NCBI RefSeq assembly: GCF_002210435.1
Contig: NZ_MZMV01000068.1
Span: forward strand, 1-34,602
Length of the DNA stretch: 34,602 nt
From: Micromonospora wenchangensis
Lineage (GTDB): Bacteria; Actinomycetota; Actinomycetes; Mycobacteriales; Micromonosporaceae
Direction of reading: 5' to 3'
Part shown: positions 22,444 to 30,070 of the stretch, piece after piece
Layout: the number at the start of each line of letters is the position of its first letter
Numbering within the stretch: the first letter of the stretch is position 1
Made by a program: the position numbers and the translations under genes
Notes under the pieces: model-generated
What the model saw: the letters and a program-made list of their open reading frames with translations, nothing else
What the model was told of the DNA's origin: nothing
The model's database searches: none

Positions 22444-22473
22444 TTGACAGTGGAGCAACCGTTTGCATTAATT
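22444..22473 (+). promoter_or_regulatory. lacI promoter with LacI-type operator O2 between -35 and -10
   Basis: A consensus -35 TTGACA (22444-22449) is followed after 18 bp by TTAATT (22468-22473). The spacer holds GCAACCGTTTGC (22455-22466), which shares GCAA..GTTTGC with O1 and has the CG centre typical of LacI operators. It predicts auto-regulation and joint control of both divergent operons. Confidence 0.65.
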
Positions 22474-22521
22474 GGCGGCACCCACGTGACCCCGACCACA
22501 CCATCGACGAGAGGGCCGCCC

Positions 22522-23640
22522 GTGCCAGCCACCATCCGCGACGTCGCGCGGGCCTCGGGCGTGCACATCTCCACGGTGTCCCGCACCTTCTCGGCGCCGC
22601 ACCTGGTCAACCCGGAGACCCGGGGCCGGGTGCTGGCCTGCGCCGAGGACCTCGGCTACCGGCCCAACCGGGCCGCCCGCGCCCTGATCACCGGGCGGAC
22701 GCACAACATCGGCCTGATCATCGCCGACATCGCCAACCCGTTCTTCCCGCCGCTGATCAAGGCGGCCGAGGGGCAGGCCCGGCACCGCGACTACCACGTC
22801 TTCGTGGCCGACACCAACGAGGACCCGGCCGCCGAGGAGGAGCTGGTCCACGCGCTGGCCAAGCAGGTCGACGGGGTGCTGCTGTGCAGCCCCCGGATGA
22901 GCAACGGCCTGATCGAGCAGGTCAGCCGGGAGGTGCCGGTGGTGGTGATAAACCGGCAGGTCACCGGCCTGCCCTGCGTGATGATGGACGTCGGTCAGGG
23001 GGCGCGCGCCGCGATCGAGCACCTGCTCGGCCTCGGCCACCGGCGGCTCGCCCTGCTCGGCGGGCCGCGCGGCTCCTGGACCAACCAGCAGATGCGCCGG
23101 GCGGCCGGCGCCGCCGCCCGCTCCGGCGGGGCCGAGCTGACCGTGCTCGGGCCCAACCCGCCCACCGAGACCGGCGGCGGTGAACTGGCCACCCGGGTAC
23201 GCGACAGCGGCGTCACCGCAGTGCTCGCCTACAACGACCTGATGGCGATCGGGCTGATCGAGGGGCTCGACCAGCTCGGCATCCGGGTGCCGCAGGACGT
23301 CAGCGTGGTCGGCGTCGACGACATCGCGCTGAGCCGACTCACCCGCCCCAAGTTGACGACGGTGGCCACGCCAACCGCGGCCGCCGGCCGGACGGCCGTC
23401 GACATGCTGCTGCAACACGACTCCGACCCGCGCCCGCGCGGCGGGGGACGGGCAGCGGCCGTCGGTGACCGTCGTACCACCGCACAGGTAATGCTCCAGA
23501 CCGAACTGGTCATTCGCGACTCGACCGGACCCGTACCCGGTCGATCCCGTCCCGGTTCCGTTCCGGATGGCCCGGGTCCGCATCGCCTTGCGGACCCGGG
23601 CGGCCCGACCGTGACCACCGGTGGCGTCGTCGCCTCCTAA
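22522..23640 (+). CDS. LacI-family regulator of the uronate locus
   Basis: 372 aa. The HTH is ATIRDVARASGVHISTVSRT with the hinge helix YRPNRAARALITGRT. The periplasmic-binding-like effector domain runs from IGLIIADIANPFFPP to about residue 330. The GTG at 22522 is chosen because GAGGG precedes it by 6 nt and it gives the family N-terminus. After ELVIRDSTGP, where relatives end, the frame continues for ~39 Pro/Gly-rich residues that read through a perfect 13-bp hairpin; this tail looks non-conserved. It lies between the two divergent halves of the locus and probably senses a uronate intermediate. Confidence 0.88.
   Translation: MPATIRDVARASGVHISTVSRTFSAPHLVNPETRGRVLACAEDLGYRPNRAARALITGRTHNIGLIIADIANPFFPPLIKAAEGQARHRDYHVFVADTNEDPAAEEELVHALAKQVDGVLLCSPRMSNGLIEQVSREVPVVVINRQVTGLPCVMMDVGQGARAAIEHLLGLGHRRLALLGGPRGSWTNQQMRRAAGAAARSGGAELTVLGPNPPTETGGGELATRVRDSGVTAVLAYNDLMAIGLIEGLDQLGIRVPQDVSVVGVDDIALSRLTRPKLTTVATPTAAAGRTAVDMLLQHDSDPRPRGGGRAAAVGDRRTTAQVMLQTELVIRDSTGPVPGRSRPGSVPDGPGPHRLADPGGPTVTTGGVVAS
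23570..23601 (+). terminator. Hairpin inside the 3' end of the lacI frame
   Basis: GCCCGGGTCCGCA (23570-23582) pairs perfectly with 23589-23601 around a 6-nt loop. It ends 55 bp before the binding-protein start. It may attenuate transcription between the regulator and the transporter genes. Confidence 0.6.
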
Positions 23641-23656
23641 CCCGAGGAGTGAGCGC

Positions 23657-24997
23657 ATGCACCCCGCAACGTCCCCCACCGCCGGCCCGCCGGCCGAACC
23701 GCACCACCGTACCCCCGTGCCCCGTCGTCGATTCCTGCGCGGCGTGCTCGCCACCGCCGTCGCCGTACCGCTGATGTTCGGCGCGGCGGCCTGCGGCGAC
23801 GACTCCGCAGGTGACGACGGCCAGGTCAAGCTCTCCGTCTTCTGGTGGGGCGGTGAGGCGCGGGCCAAGCTCACCGAGGACGCCCTCGCCCTCTATACCA
23901 AGAAGCACCCGAACGTGACGTTCGAGAAGACCTGGCAGGCCAACCAGGGCTACTTCGACAAGCTGGCCACCCTCACCGCCGGCGGCAACCCGCCGGACCT
24001 GTTCCAGATCGACGACAACTACCTCGCCGAGTACGCCGGCCGCAGCACCGTGCTCGACCTCAAGAGCTACCAGGACTCCGGCAAGCTCGACGTGTCGAAG
24101 TTCCCCAAGAGCCTGCTGGAGTACGGCGTCGTCGACGGCAAGCTGGCCGGGGTGGCCTCCGGCGAGAACACCCAGGGCCTGGTCTACAACAAGACGCTGC
24201 TGAGCAAGAACGGCCTCCCGGAGCCGACCACCGGCCAGAGCTGGGAGGAACACATCGCCTGGGCCGAACAGGTGGCCAAGAAGGCCAAGGTCCCCGGCAC
24301 CCAGGACCCGAGCGCCGACTACAAGGCGTTCTGGGTCTGGCTGCGCCAGCAGGGCAAGGACCTCTACGCCGGCAAGGACCTCGGCTTCACCGCCGAGGAC
24401 GTGACGAAGTGGTTCACCCTGTGGAAGGGCGCCCGGGACCGGGGGGCCACCCCCACCCCCGACGTGATCCACGAGGGCAACGCCAGCGACGTGACCAAGC
24501 AGCTCGTGGTCACCGGCAAGGCCGCGACCTCCTGGGTCTGGGTCAACCAGATGCCCGACCTGAAGAAGAACACCAAGGACGAGCTGGGGGTGGTGGCCTA
24601 CCCCGGCGACCCGAGCGCCCAGTGGGCCCGCGCCTCGATGTACTGGTCGGTGTTCAAGGGCAGCAAGCACCGGGACACCGCCGTCGACGTGATCAACTTC
24701 CTGGCCAACGACCCGGAGGCGGTGGCGCTGCTCGGCACCGACCGGGGCCTGCCGTCCAACATGGACCTGCGGGCCACGGTCAGCCAGACGGTGACCGACC
24801 CGGCGATGAAGCAGTCCATCCAGGTCGAGACCGAGCTGGCGCAGAAGTTCGGCCAGTCGCCACAGGTGCCGATCAAGGGTCACAGCAAGGTCAAGTCCGA
24901 GCTGGTCAAGGCCGCCGAGAACGTCCAGTACCAGCGGGCCACCCCGGAACAGGCCGCCGAGCAGTTCCTCGCCGCCTGCAGGTCCGCGATCGCCTGA
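23657..24997 (+). CDS. Sugar ABC transporter substrate-binding lipoprotein
   Basis: 446 aa, cluster-B type binding protein of the CUT1 family (SBP_bac_1). The N-terminus has a twin-arginine motif (PRRRFLRG), a hydrophobic stretch and the lipobox GAAAC with the lipidated Cys, so export by Tat followed by lipidation is likely. The mature domain starts with VKLSVFWWGGEARAKLTEDA and includes NPPDLFQIDDNYLAEYA and the hinge SWVWVNQMP. The ATG at 23657 is set by GAGGAG at 23644-23649. It should capture pectin oligomers or uronides for the two permeases that follow; no ATPase is encoded here, so a shared MsiK-type ATPase elsewhere is expected. Confidence 0.92.
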   Translation: MHPATSPTAGPPAEPHHRTPVPRRRFLRGVLATAVAVPLMFGAAACGDDSAGDDGQVKLSVFWWGGEARAKLTEDALALYTKKHPNVTFEKTWQANQGYFDKLATLTAGGNPPDLFQIDDNYLAEYAGRSTVLDLKSYQDSGKLDVSKFPKSLLEYGVVDGKLAGVASGENTQGLVYNKTLLSKNGLPEPTTGQSWEEHIAWAEQVAKKAKVPGTQDPSADYKAFWVWLRQQGKDLYAGKDLGFTAEDVTKWFTLWKGARDRGATPTPDVIHEGNASDVTKQLVVTGKAATSWVWVNQMPDLKKNTKDELGVVAYPGDPSAQWARASMYWSVFKGSKHRDTAVDVINFLANDPEAVALLGTDRGLPSNMDLRATVSQTVTDPAMKQSIQVETELAQKFGQSPQVPIKGHSKVKSELVKAAENVQYQRATPEQAAEQFLAACRSAIA

Positions 24998-25032
24998 CCG
25001 GCACACCGCGGACGACGAAAGGAGCCGGACCC

Positions 25033-25119
25033 GTGGCCCTCACCACGGTGCCCGGCCGGACCGGCACGCCGAAGGACTGGCGGGGTACGTATTCCTCTCG
25101 CCCTGGCTCATCGGACTGA
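25033..25119 (+). pseudogene. N-terminal fragment of the first sugar permease, out of frame
   Basis: GTG 25033 has an excellent ribosome binding site (AAAGGAG, 25018-25024) and begins as expected for the permease (VALTTVPGRTGTPKDWRG), then runs into a stop at 25117-25119. The missing residues YVFLSPWLIGL are encoded in the next frame just upstream of ATG 25119. Adding one G to the GGGG run at 25082-25085 would join both parts into a ~307-aa permease. The stop overlaps the downstream ATG (TGATG), so re-initiation is conceivable. Confidence 0.75.
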
Positions 25120-25955
25120 TGGGCGTCACGGCGATCCCCATGCTGCTCTCACTCTGGCTGAGCTTCACCAACTACGACATCCTCACCCCGCTGTCCGAGG
25201 TGCGGTGGGTGGGGCTGGCCAACTACGAGCGGATGTTCACCGCCGACCCGTCGTACTGGCACGCGGTGCGGGTGACGGTGACCTTCGCCCTGGTGGCCGT
25301 GCCGCTGAAGCTGGCCGCGGCCCTCGGGGTGGCGCTGCTGCTCAACCGGGCGTGGCGGGGGGTGGGCCTGTTCCGGGCGCTGTTCTACCTGCCGTCCCTG
25401 CTCGGCGGCAGCGTCGCGCTGGCCATCGTCTGGGTCAACATGTTCAACCGGGACGGCGCGTTCAACTCGTTCCTCGCGCTGTTCGGCATCGAGGGGCTGC
25501 CCTGGGTCAGCGACCCGGACTGGGCGTTGCAGACCCTGATGGTGCTGGCCATCTGGCAGTTCGGCGCACCCATGGTGATCTTCCTGGCCGGGTTGAAGCA
25601 GGTCCCCACCGAACTGTACGAGGCCGCCTCCGTCGACGGCGCCGGCCGGTTCCGCCAGTTCTGGCACGTCACCCTGCCGATGCTCTCCCCGGTCATCTTC
25701 TTCAACCTGGTGCTGGAGACCATCAACGGGTTCCAGGGTTTCACCGCCGCCTTCGTGCTCAGCAACGGCACCGGCGGGCCGGTCGACTCCACCCTGATGT
25801 ACACCCTGAAGCTCTACATCTCGGGCTTCACCGACCTGGAGATGGGCTACGCCTCCGCGATGGCCTGGGTGTTCCTGCTCGCGATCGGCCTGATCACCGT
25901 GGTCTTCTTCAGCACCGGGCGGTTCTGGGTGCACTACTCCGACGGGGAGAAGTGA
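25119..25955 (+). CDS. Sugar ABC transporter permease 1 (MalF type), 5' end shifted by a likely frameshift
   Basis: 278 aa as read from ATG 25119. It is a CUT1 inner-membrane permease with about six hydrophobic segments and the EAA loop ELYEAASVDGAGRFRQFWHV, which contacts the ATPase. Read this way it lacks the N-terminal tail and half of the first membrane segment, and the ATG has no ribosome binding site. The true start is probably GTG 25033, with one base lost in a G run (see the fragment entry). The stop overlaps the start of the second permease (TGATG). If the lesion is real the importer may be impaired unless re-initiation rescues it; if it is a sequencing error the gene is normal. Confidence 0.85.
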   Translation: MGVTAIPMLLSLWLSFTNYDILTPLSEVRWVGLANYERMFTADPSYWHAVRVTVTFALVAVPLKLAAALGVALLLNRAWRGVGLFRALFYLPSLLGGSVALAIVWVNMFNRDGAFNSFLALFGIEGLPWVSDPDWALQTLMVLAIWQFGAPMVIFLAGLKQVPTELYEAASVDGAGRFRQFWHVTLPMLSPVIFFNLVLETINGFQGFTAAFVLSNGTGGPVDSTLMYTLKLYISGFTDLEMGYASAMAWVFLLAIGLITVVFFSTGRFWVHYSDGEK

Positions 25956-26833
25956 TGGCGGCGGTGACCTCGACGGCGCGGCGGCCCGGCCGGCGGCAGG
26001 GCGGCCGGCAGGCCGTACGGCTGCTGGTGCTGATCGTGATCGTGGCGGTGGTGCTCTACCCGCTGCTGTGGATGGTGGGCACCTCGGTCAAGTCGCAGGA
26101 AGAGATCGTCAACAACATCGGCCTGCTGCCCGAGCGGTTCACCCCGGGCAACTACACCGCCGGCTGGGGCAACTTCGACCTCAGCTTCGGCACGTTCTTC
26201 CTCAACAGCGCCATGGTCAGCCTGTTGACCGTGGTCGGCAACGCGGTCTCCTGCCTGCTCGCCGCGTACGCCCTGGCCCGGTTGCGGTTCCGGCTGCGGG
26301 GGGTCTGGTTCGCCGTCATGATCGGCACCCTGCTGCTCCCCGGCCACGTGCTGATCGTGCCGCAGTACATCCTGTTCCGCAGCCTCGGCCTGGTCGGCGG
26401 GGACTGGCCCTACCTGCCGCTGCTCATCCCACAGTTCCTGGCCACCGAGGCGTTCTTCGTGTTCCTGATGGTGCAGTTCATGCGGGGCATCCCGCGCGAA
26501 CTCGACGAGGCCGCCAAGATCGACGGGGCCAGCCCGTACGGCATCTTCCGGCACGTCATCCTGCCGCTGAGCCGCCCGGCGCTGGTCACCACCGCGATCT
26601 TCTCGTTCATCTGGACCTGGAGCGACTTCTTCCGGCAACTGGTCTTCCTGTCCAGCCTGGACGACTACACGGTGCCTGTCGCGCTGACCCTGTTCATCGA
26701 CTCCACCAGCCAGAGCGCGGTCGGCCCGATGTTCGCCATGTCGGTGCTGTCGCTGCTGCCGGTGTTCCTGTTCTTCCTGGCCTTCCAGCGGATGCTGGTC
26801 GAGGGCATCAACACCAGCGGGCTGAAGGGATGA
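25955..26833 (+). CDS. Sugar ABC transporter permease 2 (MalG type)
   Basis: 292 aa. It is the CUT1 partner permease, with an N-terminal membrane anchor (LLVLIVIVAVVLYPLLWMVG), five further segments and the EAA loop ELDEAAKIDGASPYGIFRHV followed by ILPLSRPAL. The N-terminal ~22 residues are basic and cytoplasmic. The ATG at 25955 overlaps the previous stop by one base, with GGGGAGA 4-5 nt upstream. It forms the channel with permease 1 for the sugar delivered by the binding protein at 23657. Confidence 0.93.
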   Translation: MAAVTSTARRPGRRQGGRQAVRLLVLIVIVAVVLYPLLWMVGTSVKSQEEIVNNIGLLPERFTPGNYTAGWGNFDLSFGTFFLNSAMVSLLTVVGNAVSCLLAAYALARLRFRLRGVWFAVMIGTLLLPGHVLIVPQYILFRSLGLVGGDWPYLPLLIPQFLATEAFFVFLMVQFMRGIPRELDEAAKIDGASPYGIFRHVILPLSRPALVTTAIFSFIWTWSDFFRQLVFLSSLDDYTVPVALTLFIDSTSQSAVGPMFAMSVLSLLPVFLFFLAFQRMLVEGINTSGLKG

Positions 26834-27462
26834 CCGCCGCCCCGCTGGCGTCCGAGGACGCCGTACCGGCCCGCCGGGACTGGCGCGACACCCTGCGCGA
26901 CGCCACCGACCTGGCGCTGCTCGGGTTCGCGGTGACGCTGGCCGCGCTGCCGGTGCTCACCCTCGCACCGGCCCTGGCCACCGCCAGCGCCGCCGTGCAC
27001 GACCGGCTGACCCTCGGCGGCTGGCCCGACCTGCGCACCACGCTGTCCCGGTTCGGCCGGGCGCTGCCCGCCGGGCTGGCCGCCGGCGCCGTCGGGCTGG
27101 CGGTCGCCGTCGCGCTCGGCGTCGACCTGGTCGCGCTGGCCACCGGCCGGGTGCCCGGGGGCGGCGTCGCGCTGGCCGGCACCGCCGTGGTCACCGCCGC
27201 CCTGGCCGGGTACGCCGGGCTGACCGTGGTGGCGATCGGCCGTACCGGCGGGCGGGGCTGGCGGGCGGCGGCCCGGGTCGCCGCCCGTACCGGCCTGGCC
27301 CGGCCCGGGACCTGGGCGGCGGCCGGCGGGGTCTGCGCGGTGGCCGGGGTGTTGGGGATACTGGTCACCCCGGTGGCGGTGCCGATCCTGGCCGGCTACG
27401 CGCTGGCCGCCCTGCACGCGGTCGCCGCCCGCCGGCCCACCGCCCGGATGGAGGCACCGTGA
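26830..27462 (+). CDS. Small integral membrane protein, YesL/DUF624-like
   Basis: 210 aa, with about five hydrophobic segments. The start of the membrane part (TDLALLGFAVTLAALPVLTL, then APALATA) resembles YesL/DUF624 proteins, which have a conserved Pro at this place and are commonly encoded next to CUT1 permeases in pectin and rhamnogalacturonan loci (for example yesL in Bacillus subtilis). Their function is unknown. The remainder is Ala/Gly/Val-rich and weakly conserved, so the assignment is moderate. The ATG at 26830 overlaps the permease stop (ATGA), so it is translationally coupled to the transporter. Confidence 0.65.
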   Translation: MTAAPLASEDAVPARRDWRDTLRDATDLALLGFAVTLAALPVLTLAPALATASAAVHDRLTLGGWPDLRTTLSRFGRALPAGLAAGAVGLAVAVALGVDLVALATGRVPGGGVALAGTAVVTAALAGYAGLTVVAIGRTGGRGWRAAARVAARTGLARPGTWAAAGGVCAVAGVLGILVTPVAVPILAGYALAALHAVAARRPTARMEAP

Positions 27463-28376
27463 CCGGTCACCCCCACCCCGTCCCGGCCGGCCCCGGCCCG
27501 GCCCCGACCCGCGCCGCCCCGGAACCGTCCGACGACGATCCCCGGCTGCACGTCGGCGACGTCGAGGTGGCCCGGTACGTGCTGCGCCCCGACCTGGACC
27601 CGAAGCACGGCCCCCGGCCCTACCTGCACCCGGTACGGACGCTGGCCGGCACCCCGGTCACCGACGCCCTGCCCGCCGACCACGTCTGGCACCTCGGGGC
27701 GTCGCTGGCCGTGCAGGACGTCGACGGCACCAACCTGTGGGGCGGCCGGACGTACGTCCGGGACACCGGCTACACCTGGCGCGACGACCACGGCGAGATC
27801 GCGCACACACACTGGCGGGAGCGCGCGCCGGACCGGCTGGCACACGCGTTGCAGTGGCGCGACCGGGCCGGCAGGGTGCTGCTCACCGAGCACCGCCGGC
27901 TCGCCGCGAGCCCGGTGGCCCCGGACGCCTGGGCGCTCGACGTCGACTACACCCTCACCGCCCCGGCCGGACGCGACGTCCACCTGGGCAGCCCCGCCAC
28001 CAACGGGCGGCCCGGCGGGGCCGGCTACGGCGGCTTCTTCTGGCGGGCGATCGCCGACGGCGAGCCGGTCACGTTCACCGCCGACGCCGACGGCGAGCAG
28101 GCCGCCAACGGCAGCGCCGCCCGCTGGGTCGCGCTCACCGGGGTCGCGCCGGGCGGTGGAGCGTACACCCTGGTCTTCACCGGGCTGGGGCTCGGCGACA
28201 GGTGGTTCGTGCGGACGGCGATGTACCCGGGGGTCTGCGTGGCCTTCGCCTTCGACCGGCCGGCCGTGGTGCCCGCCGGTGGCCGGCGCACCGGCCGGCA
28301 CCGGGTGCTGGTCGCCGACGGGGTACGCGACCGGGCCGGCGTCACCGCCCTGCTCGCCGCCGCGGAACCGCAGTGA
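27459..28376 (+). CDS. DUF6807 (PmoA-like) family protein
   Basis: 305 aa. The family pattern is clear: RPYLHPVRTLAGTPVTD, PADHVWHLGASLAVQDVDG, NLWGGRTYV, LGSPATNGRPGGAGYGGFFW. The conserved His residues (in PADHVWH and GEIAHTHW) and Glu/Asp suggest a metal or sugar site, but no activity is established; the database name 'methane oxygenase PmoA' is misleading. Genes of this family very often sit beside Gfo/Idh/MocA oxidoreductases in plant-polysaccharide loci, as here. The GTG at 27459 overlaps the preceding stop (GTGA) and has GGAGG 4 nt upstream. No signal peptide, so cytoplasmic. Confidence 0.82.
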   Translation: MTGHPHPVPAGPGPAPTRAAPEPSDDDPRLHVGDVEVARYVLRPDLDPKHGPRPYLHPVRTLAGTPVTDALPADHVWHLGASLAVQDVDGTNLWGGRTYVRDTGYTWRDDHGEIAHTHWRERAPDRLAHALQWRDRAGRVLLTEHRRLAASPVAPDAWALDVDYTLTAPAGRDVHLGSPATNGRPGGAGYGGFFWRAIADGEPVTFTADADGEQAANGSAARWVALTGVAPGGGAYTLVFTGLGLGDRWFVRTAMYPGVCVAFAFDRPAVVPAGGRRTGRHRVLVADGVRDRAGVTALLAAAEPQ

Positions 28377-29410
28377 CCGCCGCCGACCCGACCGGCGGGG
28401 CCGGACCCGGCCCGGAGGCGGTCACCGTCGGCGAGTCGATGGTGGTGCTCGGCCCCGACCCGACCGGGCCGCTGGACCGGGCCGACCGGCTGGGCGTCTC
28501 GGTCGGCGGCGCGGAGTCCAACGTGGCGTGCGCGCTCGCCGCGCTCGGCCACCGCACGGCCTGGGTCAGCCGGGTCGGTGACGACCCGTTCGGCCGGCGG
28601 GTCCGGCGGCACGTCGCCGCCACCGGCGTCGACACCAGCCTGGTCACCGTCGACCCGACCGCCCCGACCGGCGTCTACCTCAAGGACCCGACGCCCGACG
28701 GCACCGCCGTGCACTACTACCGGTCCGGGTCGGCGGCCTCCCGCCTGCACCCGGGGGTGCTCGACGATCCGGCGCTGGCCGGGGCGCGGCTGCTGCACCT
28801 GTCCGGGGTGACCGCCGCCCTCTCGCCGTCCTGCGCGGCCCTGGTCCGCCGGGCGGTCACCGACCGGCCGCTACCCGCCGCCCGGGTCACCTTCGACGTC
28901 AACCACCGGGCCCGGCTCTGGCCGGCGGCGACCGCCGCGCCGGTGCTGCGCGGGCTCGCCGACGCCGCCGACGTGGTCCTGGTCGGCCTCGACGAGGCGC
29001 ACACCCTGTGGGGCGTCACCGGGCCGACCGCCGTCCGTGACCTGCTGCCCGGCCCGGAACTGGTGGTGGTCAAGGACGCCGCCGTCGGGGCCACCGCGCT
29101 GCCCCGCGGCGCGGCCGCCGTCTTCGTGCCGGCGCTGCGGGTGCCGGTGCACGAGCCGGTCGGGGCCGGCGACGCCTTCGCCGCCGGCCTCCTGTCGGGG
29201 CTGCTGCGCGGCCTCGACCTGGACCGCTGCCTGCGGCTCGGGCACCTCTGCGCGGCCCCCGCCCTGACCGTCGCCGGGGACACCGCCCCGCCGCCGCGCC
29301 GGGCGCTGGCCGACCGGCTCCTCGCGCTGCCGGCACCGGACTGGGCGAGCCTGGACCTGGTCGACGCCGGCCTGCTCCCCACCCCCGCCACCGGAAGGAA
29401 CGGTCGATGA
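28373..29410 (+). CDS. kdgK: 2-keto-3-deoxygluconate kinase, PfkB family
   Basis: 345 aa. It phosphorylates KDG to KDPG with ATP. PfkB features are present: N-terminal VTVGESMVVLG, VGGAESNVACALAALGHRTA, the KDG-kinase-type motif FDVNHRARLW, and the C-terminal signature PVGAGDAFAAGLLSG with the catalytic Asp. The GTG at 28373 overlaps the DUF6807 stop in GTGA. Together with the aldolase that follows it completes the lower part of the hexuronate route fed by the leftward operon. Confidence 0.9.
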   Translation: MTAADPTGGAGPGPEAVTVGESMVVLGPDPTGPLDRADRLGVSVGGAESNVACALAALGHRTAWVSRVGDDPFGRRVRRHVAATGVDTSLVTVDPTAPTGVYLKDPTPDGTAVHYYRSGSAASRLHPGVLDDPALAGARLLHLSGVTAALSPSCAALVRRAVTDRPLPAARVTFDVNHRARLWPAATAAPVLRGLADAADVVLVGLDEAHTLWGVTGPTAVRDLLPGPELVVVKDAAVGATALPRGAAAVFVPALRVPVHEPVGAGDAFAAGLLSGLLRGLDLDRCLRLGHLCAAPALTVAGDTAPPPRRALADRLLALPAPDWASLDLVDAGLLPTPATGRNGR

Positions 29411-30015
29411 CCGCGCACGACTTCGCACCCCTGTTCGGCACCGCACGGGTGATGGTGATCCTGCGGGACCTGCCGCCGACGGAGACCGTCCGGCTCGCCG
29501 AACGGGCCTGGAACCTCGGCATCGACGTGGTCGAGGTGCCGATCCGCACCCCGGACGCGACGCTGTCCCTGCGGGCGGCGGTGGAGGCCGGCAAGGACCG
29601 GGGCCGCCGGGTCGGTGCCGGCACGGTGCGTACCCCCGCCCAGGTACGGCAGGCCGCCAGCGCCGGTGCGGCGTTCACCGTCGCCCCCGGGCTGGACCTG
29701 GCGGTGGCCGACGCGGCGGTCAGCTACGGCATCCCGCACCTGCCCGGGGTGGCCACCCCCACCGAGGCGCAACTCGCGCTCGACCACGGGCTGGTCTGGC
29801 TCAAGGCGTTCCCGGCGGCCAGCCTCGGCCCGCAGTGGTTCAAGGCGATGGCCGGTCCGCTGCCGGAGCTGCGGTTCGTGGCGACCGGTGGGATCGACGC
29901 GGGCAACGCCGCCGACTTCCTCGCCGCCGGGGTGCGGGTGGTGGCGGTGGGATCGGCGCTGTCCGACCCCCGGCAGATCGACCGGCTCGCCGAGCTGGCC
30001 ACGACCCCCGCCTGA
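29407..30015 (+). CDS. eda: KDPG / 4-hydroxy-2-oxoglutarate aldolase
   Basis: 202 aa, a single-domain class I aldolase that splits 2-keto-3-deoxy-6-phosphogluconate into pyruvate and glyceraldehyde 3-phosphate. The Schiff-base Lys is K133 (VWLKAFPAA) and the catalytic Glu is E43 (VVEVPIRTP), the same places as in E. coli Eda. GAGTV and the phosphate-site strand FVATGGID are also present. The ATG at 29407 overlaps kdgK (ATGA) and has AAGGAA upstream. It is the last gene of the rightward operon and converges on the second lacI. Confidence 0.92.
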   Translation: MTAHDFAPLFGTARVMVILRDLPPTETVRLAERAWNLGIDVVEVPIRTPDATLSLRAAVEAGKDRGRRVGAGTVRTPAQVRQAASAGAAFTVAPGLDLAVADAAVSYGIPHLPGVATPTEAQLALDHGLVWLKAFPAASLGPQWFKAMAGPLPELRFVATGGIDAGNAADFLAAGVRVVAVGSALSDPRQIDRLAELATTPA

Positions 30016-30070
30016 GCCGGTGCCGCCCCCGCCCGACCACCCGCCGTTCCGCCGGCCCGGTGCGGGCGGG

